Shown here: positions 14,845 through 22,245 of the stretch, one piece after another
How the letters are laid out: each line of letters starts with the position of its first letter
Numbering within the stretch: position 1 is the first letter of the stretch
From: an uncultured Christensenella sp.
GTDB taxonomy: Bacteria; Bacillota; Clostridia; Christensenellales; UBA3700
Assembly (NCBI GenBank): GCA_910579785.1
Contig: CAJTVJ010000027.1
Coordinates: 1-22,693 of the forward strand
Length of the DNA stretch: 22,693 nucleotides
Direction: 5' to 3'
The notes under the pieces: generated by a model
Told to the model about the DNA's origin: nothing
Seen by the model: the letters and a program-made list of their open reading frames with translations, nothing else
Databases searched by the model: none
Made by a program: the position numbers and the translations under genes

Positions 14845-14886
14845 TCACCCGTCAATGGACAATATCTAATTGGGGGTGATTTTTTT
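14845..14886 (+). promoter_or_regulatory. Hairpin with T-run covering the ribosome site of the 35-codon ORF
   Basis: TCACCC (14845-14850) pairs with GGGTGA (14874-14879) and is followed by T7 that runs to the ATG at 14887. The right arm is also the SD (GGGGGTGA) of the next ORF. The structure could act as a weak terminator behind sigF or hide the ribosome site. The loop is long (23 bases), so stability is doubtful. A loose forespore-type -35 (GTATA, 14838-14842) stands just before it. Confidence 0.35.
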
Positions 14887-14994
14887 ATGAAAAGTCCGCT
14901 TTTTAAAGACAACGTAGAAGACAAAGAAATTAGATTTAAAAATCCAGGCGATATAGACGTGGTGGAAAATAAAGAGGTGAAGAATGGAAGATAA
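14887..14994 (+). CDS. Small 35-residue protein between sigF and spoVAC
   Basis: ATG 14887 stands 7 bases after a strong GGGGGTGA ribosome site; the stop TAA is at 14992-14994. The product begins MKSPLFKDNVEDKEIRF and then reads KNPGDIDVVENKEVKNGR. It is hydrophilic and charged with no membrane segment. Its last four codons overlap the first codons of spoVAC in another frame, which suggests translational coupling. Support is the ribosome site, the overlap and the position inside a sporulation operon; I know no named homologue. It could also be a leader peptide. Confidence 0.6.
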   Translation: MKSPLFKDNVEDKEIRFKNPGDIDVVENKEVKNGR

Positions 14995-15430
14995 ACAATA
15001 CATTGAATACGTGCATGCCAATGCGCAAAAGAGCGCGCACGTGATGACTTTGGTGTGGGCATTCTTGGTAGGAGGCGTAATTTGCTGCATAGGTCAGGGC
15101 TTTGGGGATATATTTGCCTTAGTTCTCCCTGATTGGGAAAAGTCAAAGATTGCTGCGCTTGTCAGCATGACTATGATATTTCTGGGAGCATTTCTGACCG
15201 GCGTGGGAGTATATGACAAACTTGGCGCAAAGGCAGGCGGAGGCTCTATCGTGCCTATCACGGGCTTTGCCAATTCAGTCGCGTCGCCCGCAATGGAATT
15301 CAACAAAGAGGGCATTGTGCTTGGTATGATGGCAAAGATGTTTGTCGTCGCAGGTCCTATAATTGTCGCCGGTACGGTTTCGTCGGTGGTATCGGGACTC
15401 ATCTATTGGATAGTCGGTCTATTTAACTGA
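14984..15430 (+). CDS. spoVAC: Stage V sporulation protein AC
   Basis: A 148-residue membrane protein with four hydrophobic segments and the family block GGGSIVPITGFANSVASPAMEFNKEG near residues 83-108 (two conserved pieces, SIVPITGFANS and PAMEF-KEG). SpoVAC is a mechanosensitive component of the channel that moves dipicolinic acid into the forespore and out of the germinating spore. The SD AGAGGTGA is six bases before the ATG. It overlaps the preceding 35-codon ORF by 11 bases and is followed by spoVAD after 17 bases. Expected to be transcribed in the forespore under SigG. Confidence 0.95.
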   Translation: MEDKQYIEYVHANAQKSAHVMTLVWAFLVGGVICCIGQGFGDIFALVLPDWEKSKIAALVSMTMIFLGAFLTGVGVYDKLGAKAGGGSIVPITGFANSVASPAMEFNKEGIVLGMMAKMFVVAGPIIVAGTVSSVVSGLIYWIVGLFN

Positions 15431-15447
15431 TATATCGAGGAATTAGT

Positions 15448-16449
15448 ATGAGACAGGGCAAACAAACGTATTTATTAGATAATAAAGTATATATCCAATC
15501 TGCATATTCCTTGGCAGGACCATACGAAGCAAAGGGAAATTTCAGACAGTATTTTGATTGCGTTATGCAAGACGACGAATGGAAATGCAAATCTCACGAG
15601 ATGGCGGAGATCGAGATGCAGAGATTTGTGATAGGAGAATGCTTGGCAAAGGTCAACGTATCGCCGTTGGACTGCGGAGCTATAATGGGCGGAGATCTGC
15701 TGAATCAAATCGTGCCCACGTCCTTTTCGGCGCGCGATTTCCATACACCGTTTATGGGGTTGTATAATGCCTGCGCGACTTTCGGCGAGGCTTTGGCTCT
15801 TGCCTCGACGTTGGTGAGCGGAGACTTTGACAAAGTGGTGTGTTGCACAAGTTCCCACTATGCGACGGCGGAGCGGCAGTATAGGTTCCCATTGGAATTA
15901 GGCACCCAGCCAACGCCTGAATCGCAATGGACGGTCACGGGCAGCGGTGCGGTATTGCTTTCCAAAAAGCCAGGCAAATATCCTCAGGTCAAGGGATATA
16001 CTATCGGCAGAGTGCTTGATTTCGGATTGACCGACCCCAATAATATGGGCGGCGCAATGGCTCCTGCTGCGGCTAATACGATAGTCACGCATTTTAGAGA
16101 CACAGGCAGGTCGCCCGATTATTACGATATGATAATTACAGGCGACTTGGGGCGTTTTGGCAGAGAGACGTTGCATTACCTGTGCAAGAAAGAAGGGTAC
16201 GTGCTTGACAATCTCAACGATTGCGGAAGTATGGTATACTGCGAAGAGCAAAAAGCCGGTCAAGGCGGATCGGGAGCAGGTTGCTGTTCGTTGGTATTTA
16301 CGGCATATTTATATAAAAAACTCATTGAAGGGTCGCTGAAAAAAATTTTGTTTGTACCGACGGGAGCAATGCTGTCAAAGGATTCTGCGTTGCAGGGAGA
16401 AAGCATTCCCGGTATAGCGCACGCTGTAATAATCGAGATGGAGGATTGA
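15448..16449 (+). CDS. spoVAD: Stage V sporulation protein AD
   Basis: A 333-residue protein with the thiolase fold of SpoVAD. Recognisable blocks are SPLDCGAIMGGDLLNQIVPTSF, with the core GGDLLNQIVP, then PFMGLYNACATFGEAL, VTGSGAVLLS, ITGDLGRFG and GQGGSGAGC, followed by a C-terminal LFVPTGAMLS segment. SpoVAD binds dipicolinic acid on the outer face of the inner spore membrane and works with SpoVAC and SpoVAE. SD GAGGA before ATG. The next gene starts two bases after the stop codon. Confidence 0.95.
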   Translation: MRQGKQTYLLDNKVYIQSAYSLAGPYEAKGNFRQYFDCVMQDDEWKCKSHEMAEIEMQRFVIGECLAKVNVSPLDCGAIMGGDLLNQIVPTSFSARDFHTPFMGLYNACATFGEALALASTLVSGDFDKVVCCTSSHYATAERQYRFPLELGTQPTPESQWTVTGSGAVLLSKKPGKYPQVKGYTIGRVLDFGLTDPNNMGGAMAPAAANTIVTHFRDTGRSPDYYDMIITGDLGRFGRETLHYLCKKEGYVLDNLNDCGSMVYCEEQKAGQGGSGAGCCSLVFTAYLYKKLIEGSLKKILFVPTGAMLSKDSALQGESIPGIAHAVIIEMED

Positions 16450-16450
16450 T

Positions 16451-16819
16451 ATGGATATCTTTTTGGGATACGTTAAGGCATTTGCTATCGGCGGACTTGT
16501 CTGTATGATAGCGCAGATTTTGATAAACAAGACGAAGATGACGTCGGCAAGAATACTTGTTTTGTTTTTGCTTGTCGGGGTATTTTTAGAGCTTGTCGGA
16601 GTGTTTAAATATATCGAGAATTTTGCAGGCGCAGGCATCACAATACCTATCACGGGCTTTGGAAGCACAATCGTAAAAGGCGCGAAAGAGGGGGCTAAAA
16701 TAGGACTTTTTGAAGCGCTGACTTATGGATTTAGAAATATGGCAGCCGGACTGACGGCGGCAATTTTCTTTGGCTTCATATTTGCATTGATATTTAAGTC
16801 GCATTCAAAAAAAGTCTGA
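16451..16819 (+). CDS. spoVAE: Stage V sporulation protein AE (SpoVAEb type)
   Basis: A 122-residue membrane protein with three to four helices. The conserved stretch GITIPITGFGSTIVKGAKEG (about residues 62-81) is the SpoVAE counterpart of the SpoVAC PITGF block. The SD GGAGG (16440-16444) lies in the last codons of spoVAD, so translation is coupled. It closes a three-gene spoVA cluster; spoVAA, spoVAB and spoVAF are not found here. Confidence 0.93.
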   Translation: MDIFLGYVKAFAIGGLVCMIAQILINKTKMTSARILVLFLLVGVFLELVGVFKYIENFAGAGITIPITGFGSTIVKGAKEGAKIGLFEALTYGFRNMAAGLTAAIFFGFIFALIFKSHSKKV

Positions 16820-16903
16820 CAGCTGTATATTACTAAATAGAAAATTACGTCATACGTTGATTTTGCTAGTGATTACTTATCATAGCAATGATTAGTATCT
16901 AAT

Positions 16904-16954
16904 ATGCCAAGCTCAAATTACCCTTATTCCGCAAGGATGTAAAGAGTTTGGCAT
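16904..16954. other. Long dyad between spoVAE and yunB
   Basis: ATGCCAAGCTC (16904-16914) is complementary to GAGTTTGGCAT (16944-16954), 11 positions with one G:U. The 29-base loop holds a small CCTT/AAGG hairpin. No T-run follows on either strand, so it is not a plain terminator; it lies 19 bases before the yunB start and may be a leader structure. Confidence 0.4.
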
Positions 16955-16973
16955 TTGCTGCATATAATGTTGT

Positions 16974-17630
16974 ATGCGTAGATGCAGACGTAGGCGTATC
17001 AAAATGGTTTTTGCTTGTATGGTCATTCTGGCGATGGTCATATCGGCTTTTTTATACGTCAGAGGCAATTTGATAAGATACGTCGAAAAATACTCCAACG
17101 CGCTTATTACGACAAGAGTTGTCGATATATTCAATTATTCAACTACCGAAGCGCTTAAAGGCGAAATGTTTTTGGATAAAGACAATTTTTATGAAATAAG
17201 ATACGACAAAAACGGCGACGTCTCATTGATAAGCAGCGATATGGTCGTGATAAACGCGCTAATGCGCGACGTTGCGGCTATCACCCAAACGGAAGTCAAC
17301 AAGCTTTGCGAGAGCGAAGACGTACAAGTGCCGTACACTAGCGTGTTCGGCAGTTTGTTGATTGCAAATTACGGCGGCAAATACGTGTTAAATCTTGAAA
17401 ACGTGGGAAACATCCAATGCAATTTTCGCACCACCTTTGAGAGCAAAGGTATCAATCAAACGCTTCTATGCATGTATATCGACCTTTTTGCAGACATAAG
17501 CGTTATGCTGCCGCTGCACGTTGAAAACGTCAAAGTGCAAAATTCGATGGTCGTATATCAAAATCTCATTGTCGGAAAGGTGCCTCAGTTTTATTTTGAA
17601 AACGGATTTGGAAGTTCGCTTATATTGTAA
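16974..17630 (+). CDS. yunB: Sporulation protein YunB
   Basis: A 218-residue protein with a very basic N-terminus (MRRCRRRR), one membrane helix at about 12-30 and a long external domain. The blocks YDKNGDVSLISSDMVVINAL, then the GSLLIANYG-like segment, FRTTFESKGINQTLLCMYIDL, and the C-terminal VGKVPQFYFENG follow the order of Bacillus YunB. YunB is a SigE-dependent, mother-cell sporulation protein needed for full sporulation; its biochemical role is unknown. ATG 16974 is the first ATG after an in-frame stop; no clear SD is seen, and ATG 17004 is an alternative that would lose the basic leader. Confidence 0.82.
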   Translation: MRRCRRRRIKMVFACMVILAMVISAFLYVRGNLIRYVEKYSNALITTRVVDIFNYSTTEALKGEMFLDKDNFYEIRYDKNGDVSLISSDMVVINALMRDVAAITQTEVNKLCESEDVQVPYTSVFGSLLIANYGGKYVLNLENVGNIQCNFRTTFESKGINQTLLCMYIDLFADISVMLPLHVENVKVQNSMVVYQNLIVGKVPQFYFENGFGSSLIL

Positions 17631-17674
17631 TTATAGTGTTTTTACACGTTGTCAATATTTTGAAGAAAAAACGC

Positions 17675-17703
17675 TTGATTTTACCGTAATTTAATGATAG
17701 AAT
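17675..17703 (+). promoter_or_regulatory. SigA-type promoter of pheST
   Basis: TTGATT at 17675-17680, 17 bases, TAGAAT at 17698-17703. The start near 17710 fits the 5' end of the T-box stem I. Confidence 0.65.
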
Positions 17704-17709
17704 AACATA

Positions 17710-17946
17710 AAAGCGTTGAAAAGGAACGTATCCCAATACGACGTACGACAGAGAGTTTACCTCTATGGGCTGAAAGGGTAATCGCAAGTTGTGGGAGAAT
17801 TCGCCTTGGAGCTGTCTTGTTGAAAGTATGTAGGCAAGACCGTTTGTTACGTTATAACTCAATGAGGTTTGCATAAATTTATTGCAGACAAATTTAGGTG
17901 GTACAGCGTGATATGCGCCCTGATTGCAGGGGCGTATTTTTTATAT
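17710..17946 (+). promoter_or_regulatory. Phenylalanine T-box leader with terminator
   Basis: A stem I region with the GAGAG motif (17751) and the GGGCTGAAAGGGTAA distal block; the specifier loop reads GAATTC, giving TTC (17800-17802) for Phe. The T-box core AATTTAGGTGGTACAGCG spans 17891-17908, with the acceptor-binding TGGT at 17899-17902. The terminator stem (ATGCGCCCT with AGGGGCGTAT, one bulge) ends in T6 at about 17937-17942. Uncharged tRNA-Phe would pair with the specifier and the TGGT and stabilise the antiterminator, so pheST is made when phenylalanyl-tRNA runs short. This fills the 332-base gap between yunB and pheS. Confidence 0.92.
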
Positions 17947-17962
17947 TAAAAGTGAGGTAGTT

Positions 17963-18982
17963 ATGAAAGAAAAAATTGCGCAACTTATCGAACAGGCAAA
18001 ACAAGCCGTAAAGCAAAGCCATACCTTAGCTCTCATCAACAGCGTCAAGGTCAAATATCTTGGCAAGAGCGGAGAGTTGACTCAGCTTTTGAGGGGTATG
18101 AAAGATCTTCCGCCTGAGGAGAGACCTCTTGTAGGAAAGTACGTCAACGAGGCAAGAGACGTGATAACTCAAATCACGGAGGACAAGACCAAGCAGCTTG
18201 AACAGGCAGAAATTGATGCAAAGATGCTTGAAGAGAGCGTCGATATCACTCTTGACGGCAAGGCTGAGGAGCGAGGCAGCTTGCACCCTTGCACTTTGGT
18301 CACCAATGAAATAGTAGAAATTTTCACGTCGTTGGGATTTACGCTTGGAGAAGGACCTGAGATAGAGTTTGATAAATTTTGCTTTCAAATGCTCAACATT
18401 CCTCCCGATCATCCTGCAAGAGATATGCAAGATACGTTCTATATCACTGACGACGTACTTTTGCGTACGCATACTTCGTCTATGCAGGCAAGGACTATGA
18501 TAAAGACTCAGCCGCCTATCAGAATAGTTTGTCCGGGAAAGGTATACAGACCTGACGACGACGCGACTCATTCGCCTATGTTCCAACAGGTGGAAGGACT
18601 TGTCGTCGACGAAAACGTAACTCTTTGCGACCTCAAAGGACTTTTGGAAACTTTTGCTCAAAGACTCTTTGATAAGAACACCAAAGTGCGGTTCAGACCG
18701 TCGTTCTTCCCGTTCACCGAGCCGAGCGTTGAGGTAGACGTAACTTGTTCGGTATGTCACGGCAAGGGGTGCAGAATATGCAAGGGCACGGGCTGGATAG
18801 AGATACTCGGCGCAGGCGTAGTAAATCCCAAGGTATTGGAGAATTGCGGTATCGACAGTAAAAAATATAAGGGATTGGCTTTCGGTATGGGCATTGAAAG
18901 AACGGCTATGATAAAATACGGCATCCCCGATATGAGAATATTGTTTGAGAATGACGTAAGATTTTTGAAGGAGTTCAAATAG
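17963..18982 (+). CDS. pheS: Phenylalanine-tRNA ligase alpha subunit
   Basis: A 339-residue class II synthetase subunit. The start is ATG 17963, four bases after GAGGTAGTT; earlier in-frame codons lie inside the T-box terminator. An N-terminal coiled coil (1-90) is followed by the catalytic core: GFTLGEGPEIEFDKFCFQML with the motif DHPARDMQDTFYI, LLRTHTSSMQAR, the motif 2 region KVYRPDDDATHSPMFQQVEG, FRPSFFPFTEPSVEV, and motif 3 GLAFGMGIERTAMI. A CxxC/CxxC pair (CSVCHGKGCRIC) is present, as in many PheS. With PheT it forms the heterotetramer that charges tRNA-Phe. Confidence 0.97.
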   Translation: MKEKIAQLIEQAKQAVKQSHTLALINSVKVKYLGKSGELTQLLRGMKDLPPEERPLVGKYVNEARDVITQITEDKTKQLEQAEIDAKMLEESVDITLDGKAEERGSLHPCTLVTNEIVEIFTSLGFTLGEGPEIEFDKFCFQMLNIPPDHPARDMQDTFYITDDVLLRTHTSSMQARTMIKTQPPIRIVCPGKVYRPDDDATHSPMFQQVEGLVVDENVTLCDLKGLLETFAQRLFDKNTKVRFRPSFFPFTEPSVEVDVTCSVCHGKGCRICKGTGWIEILGAGVVNPKVLENCGIDSKKYKGLAFGMGIERTAMIKYGIPDMRILFENDVRFLKEFK

Positions 18983-18991
18983 GAGGTAAGT

Positions 18992-21397
18992 ATGAAAGTA
19001 TCTTTAAGTTGGTTAAAAGATTTTGTTGATATAGACGTCGACGTTGAGACCCTTGCCGACAAATTGGTGGGCGCAGGATTTGAAGTCGAAGAGATAATAG
19101 ACGCAGGCGCTAATATGAAAAACGTCGTGCTTGGAAAGATAGTTGAGCTTGAAAAACATCCCGATGCCGATAAGTTGCAGATATGTCAAATCGATGTGGG
19201 CGGAAAAGAGCTTGTGCAGATAGTTACGGGCGCGCAAAACGTATCGAAGGGCGATTTAGTGCCCGTCGCAATGGACAATTCGTTGCTTCCTACGGGACAG
19301 GAGATCAAGAAAGGCAAGCTAAGGGGCGTGCCGTCCAACGGTATGCTTTGCTCAGGCGAAGAACTTAAACTCACAGAGTCTGAATACGTAGGCGCGAGCG
19401 TGCACGGTATTTTGATAATGAACGGCGAGAAATATCCGCTTGGTACCGATATGAACGTAGTGCTAGGCAACGACGACGTCGTGCTTGACATTGGCGTAAC
19501 TGCCAACAGATCAGACTGCAACAGTGTGCTTGGCATAGCGAGAGAAGTCGCAACCGTGCTCAACAAAACTCTTAAAATGCCTGACGTTTCGTTTGAGACA
19601 GACAAGAGCGTAAAGGTAAGCGATATTATAGACGTAGACGTTGAAGATAAAGAGTTGTGTCCAAGATATATGGCGGCAGCTGTGAGTGACATAAAAATTC
19701 AAGACAGTCCGGAAATTATACAAAAAAGGTTGAAATCTGTCGGTTTGAGACCTATCAACAATATCGTTGACATTACCAACTACGTGCTTATCGAGATAGG
19801 ACAGCCTATGCACGCATTTGATAAAAACTATATCGAGGGCGGAAAAATTATACCGAGAAGAGCAAAAAACGGCGAGAAGATAGTCGCTCTCAATGAGAAA
19901 GAATACGTTCTTGACGACACTATGCTTGTGATTTGCGACGTCAAAAAGCCATGCGCTATCGGCGGTGTGATGGGCGGACTCAACAGCGGTATCAATGACA
20001 AAACAAATACTATCATATTTGAGTCTGCAAAATTTTTGAGAGACAACATTCGCAGGACGTCGAGAAAGCTCAACTTGCATTCAGATTCGTCTTTTAGGTA
20101 TGAAAGAGGCATTGACTTTGATTCTCAGAGACTTGGCATAATGCGCGCGCTTTCTTTGATATATAAGTACGGTTTCGGCAAGATTGCCGACGGCTTGATA
20201 GACAAGCTTTCCCAAGACTTGACAAGAAATAAAGTTGAGACAAGCGTTGAGGAGATAAACGGTATTTTGGGTATCGAGGTGCCTAAGGATACAGTATTAA
20301 ATATTCTCAACAGTCTGCAAATACAGAGCGAAATAGACAAAGACGGCAAGCTTACTTGCGTTTGTCCTGCATTTAGAGACGACATCGAAAATGCCAACGA
20401 CTTGGCGGAAGAGGTGATACGCCTATATGGCTATGACAAGGTAAAATCTACTTTGCTCAAAGGCGGCAATCAAACTTTGGGCGGCAAAAACCGCCAAGAA
20501 AAAAATATCGACGTATTAAAAGACATCTGCGTATATCACGGTATGAGCGAAATTTTGACCTATTCGTTTACTACGCCTAAGAGTTTTGATATATTGAAGC
20601 TTAGTCAAGACGATGCTAGGCGTAATTGCGTTAAACTTCTCAAACCTCTTGGCGAAGACCTGTCGGTAATGCGTACGACGTTGGCATACAGCATGATTTC
20701 GACGCTTGCCAGCAACTGCTTGAAGAGTAATAAAAAGGCTAAATTATTTGAAATCGCCAACGTATATCTTCCGCAAACAAGCGATATGTCTCAGTTGCCA
20801 AGCGAAGTAAATACTCTTGCCTTGGGAAGATACGGCGAGGGCGAAGACTTCTTTACTATGAAAGGTATTGTAGAGGTAATTCTCAAAAAGTTCGGTCTCA
20901 ACGGCGAATTTAAGAGAGCCGACATATCATACTTGCATAAAGGCAGAAGCGCGGATATATACGTCGGCAAGAATTTGATTGGTTATCTTGGCGAGGTACA
21001 TCCCGAAGTTGCAAAGAGTTTTGACGTGTCGGAGAGAATGTATATTGCAGAACTCAACGTCGATATGTTGAATAAGCTTGACGATTGCAGCTATGAGTTT
21101 GTTGCAATATCCAATTATCCTCCAATAGAGAGAGATATTGCCGTAGTTGTCGACGAGAGCGTTTTGGCTGGCGATTTGCTTGCTTGCGTTAGAAAAGGCG
21201 GCGGAAATCTTCTTGTAGACGCTAAGATATTCGACATATATCGCAACAAAGAAGTATTGGGCGAAAATAAAAAGAGCGTAGCTATCTCGCTCGTATTCAG
21301 ACTTGCGGAAAGGACTTTGACGGACGAAGAGGTAAATGCGAAGATAAACCGTATTTTGAGCAAGCTGTCGAGTGAGCATAACGCGGTATTGAGATAA
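18992..21397 (+). CDS. pheT: Phenylalanine-tRNA ligase beta subunit
   Basis: An 801-residue protein, full length for bacterial PheT. Domains in order: the OB-fold tRNA-binding domain (KIVELEKHPDADKLQICQIDVG, about 48-150), the B3/4 editing domain (about 205-385, with PINNIVDITNYVL and QPMHAFD), B5 (about 400-475), the catalytic-like core (about 480-690), and the C-terminal anticodon-binding FDX-ACB domain starting at SNYPPIERDIAVVVD (about 710-800). SD AGGAGG, seven bases before the ATG and nine bases behind pheS. It completes the T-box-controlled operon. Confidence 0.97.
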   Translation: MKVSLSWLKDFVDIDVDVETLADKLVGAGFEVEEIIDAGANMKNVVLGKIVELEKHPDADKLQICQIDVGGKELVQIVTGAQNVSKGDLVPVAMDNSLLPTGQEIKKGKLRGVPSNGMLCSGEELKLTESEYVGASVHGILIMNGEKYPLGTDMNVVLGNDDVVLDIGVTANRSDCNSVLGIAREVATVLNKTLKMPDVSFETDKSVKVSDIIDVDVEDKELCPRYMAAAVSDIKIQDSPEIIQKRLKSVGLRPINNIVDITNYVLIEIGQPMHAFDKNYIEGGKIIPRRAKNGEKIVALNEKEYVLDDTMLVICDVKKPCAIGGVMGGLNSGINDKTNTIIFESAKFLRDNIRRTSRKLNLHSDSSFRYERGIDFDSQRLGIMRALSLIYKYGFGKIADGLIDKLSQDLTRNKVETSVEEINGILGIEVPKDTVLNILNSLQIQSEIDKDGKLTCVCPAFRDDIENANDLAEEVIRLYGYDKVKSTLLKGGNQTLGGKNRQEKNIDVLKDICVYHGMSEILTYSFTTPKSFDILKLSQDDARRNCVKLLKPLGEDLSVMRTTLAYSMISTLASNCLKSNKKAKLFEIANVYLPQTSDMSQLPSEVNTLALGRYGEGEDFFTMKGIVEVILKKFGLNGEFKRADISYLHKGRSADIYVGKNLIGYLGEVHPEVAKSFDVSERMYIAELNVDMLNKLDDCSYEFVAISNYPPIERDIAVVVDESVLAGDLLACVRKGGGNLLVDAKIFDIYRNKEVLGENKKSVAISLVFRLAERTLTDEEVNAKINRILSKLSSEHNAVLR

Positions 21398-21448
21398 TTT
21401 AACGAAGTAGATAAAATGCGTTCTGCCAAAGCGTACTTCCCGTAGGGA

Positions 21449-21488
21449 TATAAAAAGCGAAGAATTTTTAAATTCTTCGCTTTTTATA
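21449..21488. terminator. Bidirectional terminator between pheT and the lipoprotein gene
   Basis: A perfect 19-bp stem (21449-21467 with 21470-21488) and a 2-base loop; the arms carry A5 and T5 runs next to a GCGAAGAA core, so it can end transcription on both strands. The two flanking genes converge on it. Confidence 0.88.
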
Positions 21489-21507
21489 ATTGATGATAAA
21501 TTGTAAT

Positions 21508-21993
21508 TTATTTGTTGCTATCGATATGTGGCTCGTCAAATAATATTTTCAAGTCTATGTCTTTGCAATCGTATCCGACAATCTTCAATCGGTTTAATCC
21601 GCTTGTTAAAGAAACGGTTTTTGTCGCCGTTTGCTCATTGGAATCGTTTTGCGAGCATTCTATTAAAACGGTTACGTTATTATTGCAATCGATATATACG
21701 ATTTTCGCGCTACCGCTTGAAATACTCAAATCAAGTTGTATTTCTATCTCTGCACTCTTTTCGAGAGTTTTATTCCATAGAGTTTGCCGTCCGTTGAATT
21801 TTGAAACCGTAAGAGTGTATCCGCCGTCTATGTGGTTAGAAAACGAATTGTCTTTTGCATAACGATCTTCGATTTGCGCAATTTTTTCGGCATCATTATA
21901 TTCTTGTTTTGCAAATTCATTTCCGCATCCCGTCAATCCTATTGTTACGCACACAATTAAGCAAATCAAAACGATTATGATATTTTGTTTCAT
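21508..21993 (-). CDS. Putative lipoprotein, function unknown
   Basis: A 161-residue protein with a type II signal: hydrophobic stretch IIIVLICLIVCVTIG and lipobox LTGC, so the mature protein would start at Cys23 and be tethered to the outer face of the cell membrane. The mature part is hydrophilic with a beta-rich look (YTLTVSKFNG, EIEIQLDLSISSG, KIVYIDCNNNVTVLIEC) and a T-S-L-NRLKIVGYDCKDIDLKI end, reminiscent of small Clostridial lipoproteins with a jelly-roll-like fold. I recognise no named family. The SD GGAGAG is at the expected place before the ATG. It is the only minus-strand gene of the window. Confidence 0.82.
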   Translation of the reverse strand: MKQNIIIVLICLIVCVTIGLTGCGNEFAKQEYNDAEKIAQIEDRYAKDNSFSNHIDGGYTLTVSKFNGRQTLWNKTLEKSAEIEIQLDLSISSGSAKIVYIDCNNNVTVLIECSQNDSNEQTATKTVSLTSGLNRLKIVGYDCKDIDLKILFDEPHIDSNK

Positions 21994-22033
21994 TTTATCT
22001 ACTCTCCGCGAAATTACCGTTTATCGCTCTATT

Positions 22034-22062
22034 ATTATACAACGACAAAATCAAAAGGTAAA
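22034..22062 (-). promoter_or_regulatory. Candidate promoter of the lipoprotein gene
   Basis: On the minus strand: TTTACC (22057-22062), 17 bases, TATAAT (22034-22039), 41 bases before the ATG. The -10 is perfect, the -35 is weak. Confidence 0.5.
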
Positions 22063-22064
22063 GT

Positions 22065-22170
22065 AAAAACGCACTCACCTTTCTTGCAAGGTATAGTGCG
22101 CTATACTTACATTCTGTTCCTGTGGTAAAATTCCCTATGGGAACTACGGTAAAAGCGGAGCGCATTTTTT
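22065..22170. other. Highly foldable noncoding segment with terminator features on both strands
   Basis: On the minus strand CGCACT and ACCTT pair with AAGGT and AGTGCG around a short loop and are followed by T5 (22092-22065). On the plus strand TGCGCT (22097-22102) pairs with AGCGCA (22159-22164) and is followed by T6, with GTTCC/GGAAC, CTTAC/GTAAAAG and TTCCC/GGGAA pairs inside, forming a rod-like fold. GTATAG-TGCG-CTATAC (22091-22106) is a further perfect hairpin. GGTAAAA occurs twice. No ORF is present. It could be a small RNA with its terminator, or a decayed palindromic repeat. Confidence 0.5.
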
Positions 22171-22230
22171 ATTGCAAAGCCGTTATGTTGTATATTTGAG
22201 TAAAAAACGCTACAAATTATCAAATAATTA

Positions 22231-22239
22231 TGATATAAT
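22231..22239 (+). promoter_or_regulatory. Extended -10 promoter of the U32 peptidase gene
   Basis: TGATATAAT (TGn followed by a perfect TATAAT at 22234-22239). No good -35 lies 17 bases upstream. The ATG follows only six bases after the -10, so the transcript would begin at or next to the start codon. Confidence 0.6.
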
Positions 22240-22245
22240 AAGATT

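Noticed and set aside
18026..18760. A 244-codon minus-strand ORF inside pheS
   Set aside because: It is antisense to a strongly conserved gene and its translation has no family features; it is a shadow of codon usage.
19511..20080. A 189-codon minus-strand ORF inside pheT
   Set aside because: Same reason: antisense to the editing domain of PheT, no SD, no domain.
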